Below are positions 5,232 to 5,296 of a stretch of DNA of 5,296 bases, one piece after another; positions within the stretch are counted from its first letter, which is position 1, and every line of letters begins with the position of its first letter. This DNA comes from an uncultured bacterium (GTDB lineage: Bacteria > Krumholzibacteriota > Krumholzibacteriia > LZORAL124-64-63). The DNA lies in contig CAINDZ010000070.1 of assembly GCA_903847545.1 (NCBI GenBank), positions 1 to 5,296 on the forward strand. The letters are read 5' to 3'. A program made the position numbers and the translations under genes. Under the pieces are notes generated by a model, which saw nothing but the letters and a program-made list of their open reading frames with translations, searched no databases and was not told the origin of the DNA.

Positions 5232-5245
5232 CCCGGACTGCCGGG
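5232..5245 (+). repeat. Small perfect hairpin in the rpmE 3' untranslated region
   Basis: CCCGG (5232-5236) pairs perfectly with CCGGG (5241-5245) over an ACTG tetraloop, just after a 10-bp palindrome GGCGATCGCC (5224-5233). It lies between the rpmE stop and the main terminator. No function is implied beyond possible 3' end structure. Confidence 0.35.
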
Positions 5246-5260
5246 CTTGCGAATGTGACA

Positions 5261-5292
5261 GGGCGCCGGGTAGATTGCCCGGTGCCCTTTTT
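5261..5292 (+). terminator. Intrinsic (Rho-independent) terminator after rpmE
   Basis: GGGCGCCGGG (5261-5270) and CCCGGTGCCC (5278-5287) form a 10-bp stem with a single G-T pair, a 7-nt loop TAGATTG and an immediate TTTTT run (5288-5292). This is the best terminator in the window. It begins 67 nt after the rpmE stop codon and ends the rho/rpmE region. Confidence 0.85.
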
Positions 5293-5296
5293 CTCA

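Noticed and set aside
5224..5233. GGCGATCGCC palindrome, containing the cyanobacterial HIP1 octamer
   Set aside because: HIP1 is meaningful only when highly repeated; I noticed this single copy, and the rest of the window does not look cyanobacterial.
5247..5276. Promoter-like TTGCGA, 18 nt, TAGATT near the window end
   Set aside because: The TAGATT is the loop of a clear intrinsic terminator, so the match is most likely incidental. A divergent or downstream role cannot be checked because the window ends.

Overview
The window is very GC-rich and comes from a diderm (Gram-negative type) bacterium. Support for that is an outer-membrane-style lipoprotein signal (C39 followed by Arg) and a probable periplasmic LTxxQ-type protein beside an ECF sigma/anti-sigma pair. 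The Rho protein is compact, with no insertion in its RNA-binding domain, and it is followed by rpmE, an order seen in many bacterial phyla. No phylum can be assigned safely from the sequence. The very high GC with ATGA-coupled genes would fit myxobacterial/deltaproteobacterial or candidate-phylum (FCB-like) lineages.

Region 1 (1-1812) is a tightly coupled, plus-strand signalling operon. It holds the Gly/Arg-rich C-terminus of an upstream protein, an ECF sigma factor (GTG start at 180), a zinc-finger anti-sigma factor with one membrane segment, and a membrane-anchored periplasmic protein with an LTPSQ motif (Spy/CpxP/ZraP/CnrX-like). The last three overlap by 4 bases each (ATGA). This order resembles the logic of CnrYXH-type systems: a periplasmic sensor, a membrane anti-sigma factor and an ECF sigma factor. 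The inducing signal is unknown.

Region 2 (1813-3250) begins at the stop codon of that operon with a near-consensus promoter (TTGACA, 18 nt, TATTAA). The promoter is embedded in a 7-bp inverted repeat and an 8-bp direct repeat. It would drive a 421-residue TPR lipoprotein whose Shine-Dalgarno sequence sits in a small hairpin.

Region 3 (3251-5296) holds a strong GC hairpin after the TPR gene, a roughly 300-nt leader with a C-rich, G-poor patch, and rho (415 aa, all catalytic motifs intact). A GC hairpin region follows, then an AT-richer promoter/leader with tandem hairpins, and rpmE (72 aa, zinc-type bL31). The window ends with a clear intrinsic terminator (10-bp stem plus T5). Two leaders, those of rho and rpmE, contain structure compatible with autoregulation.

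The core genes are ordinary. The parts worth a second look are the sensor/sigma operon with its unusual tails, the repeat-flanked promoter at 1811-1858, and the two possible RNA structures at the rpmE start. I see no mobile element, CRISPR array, tRNA or rRNA.
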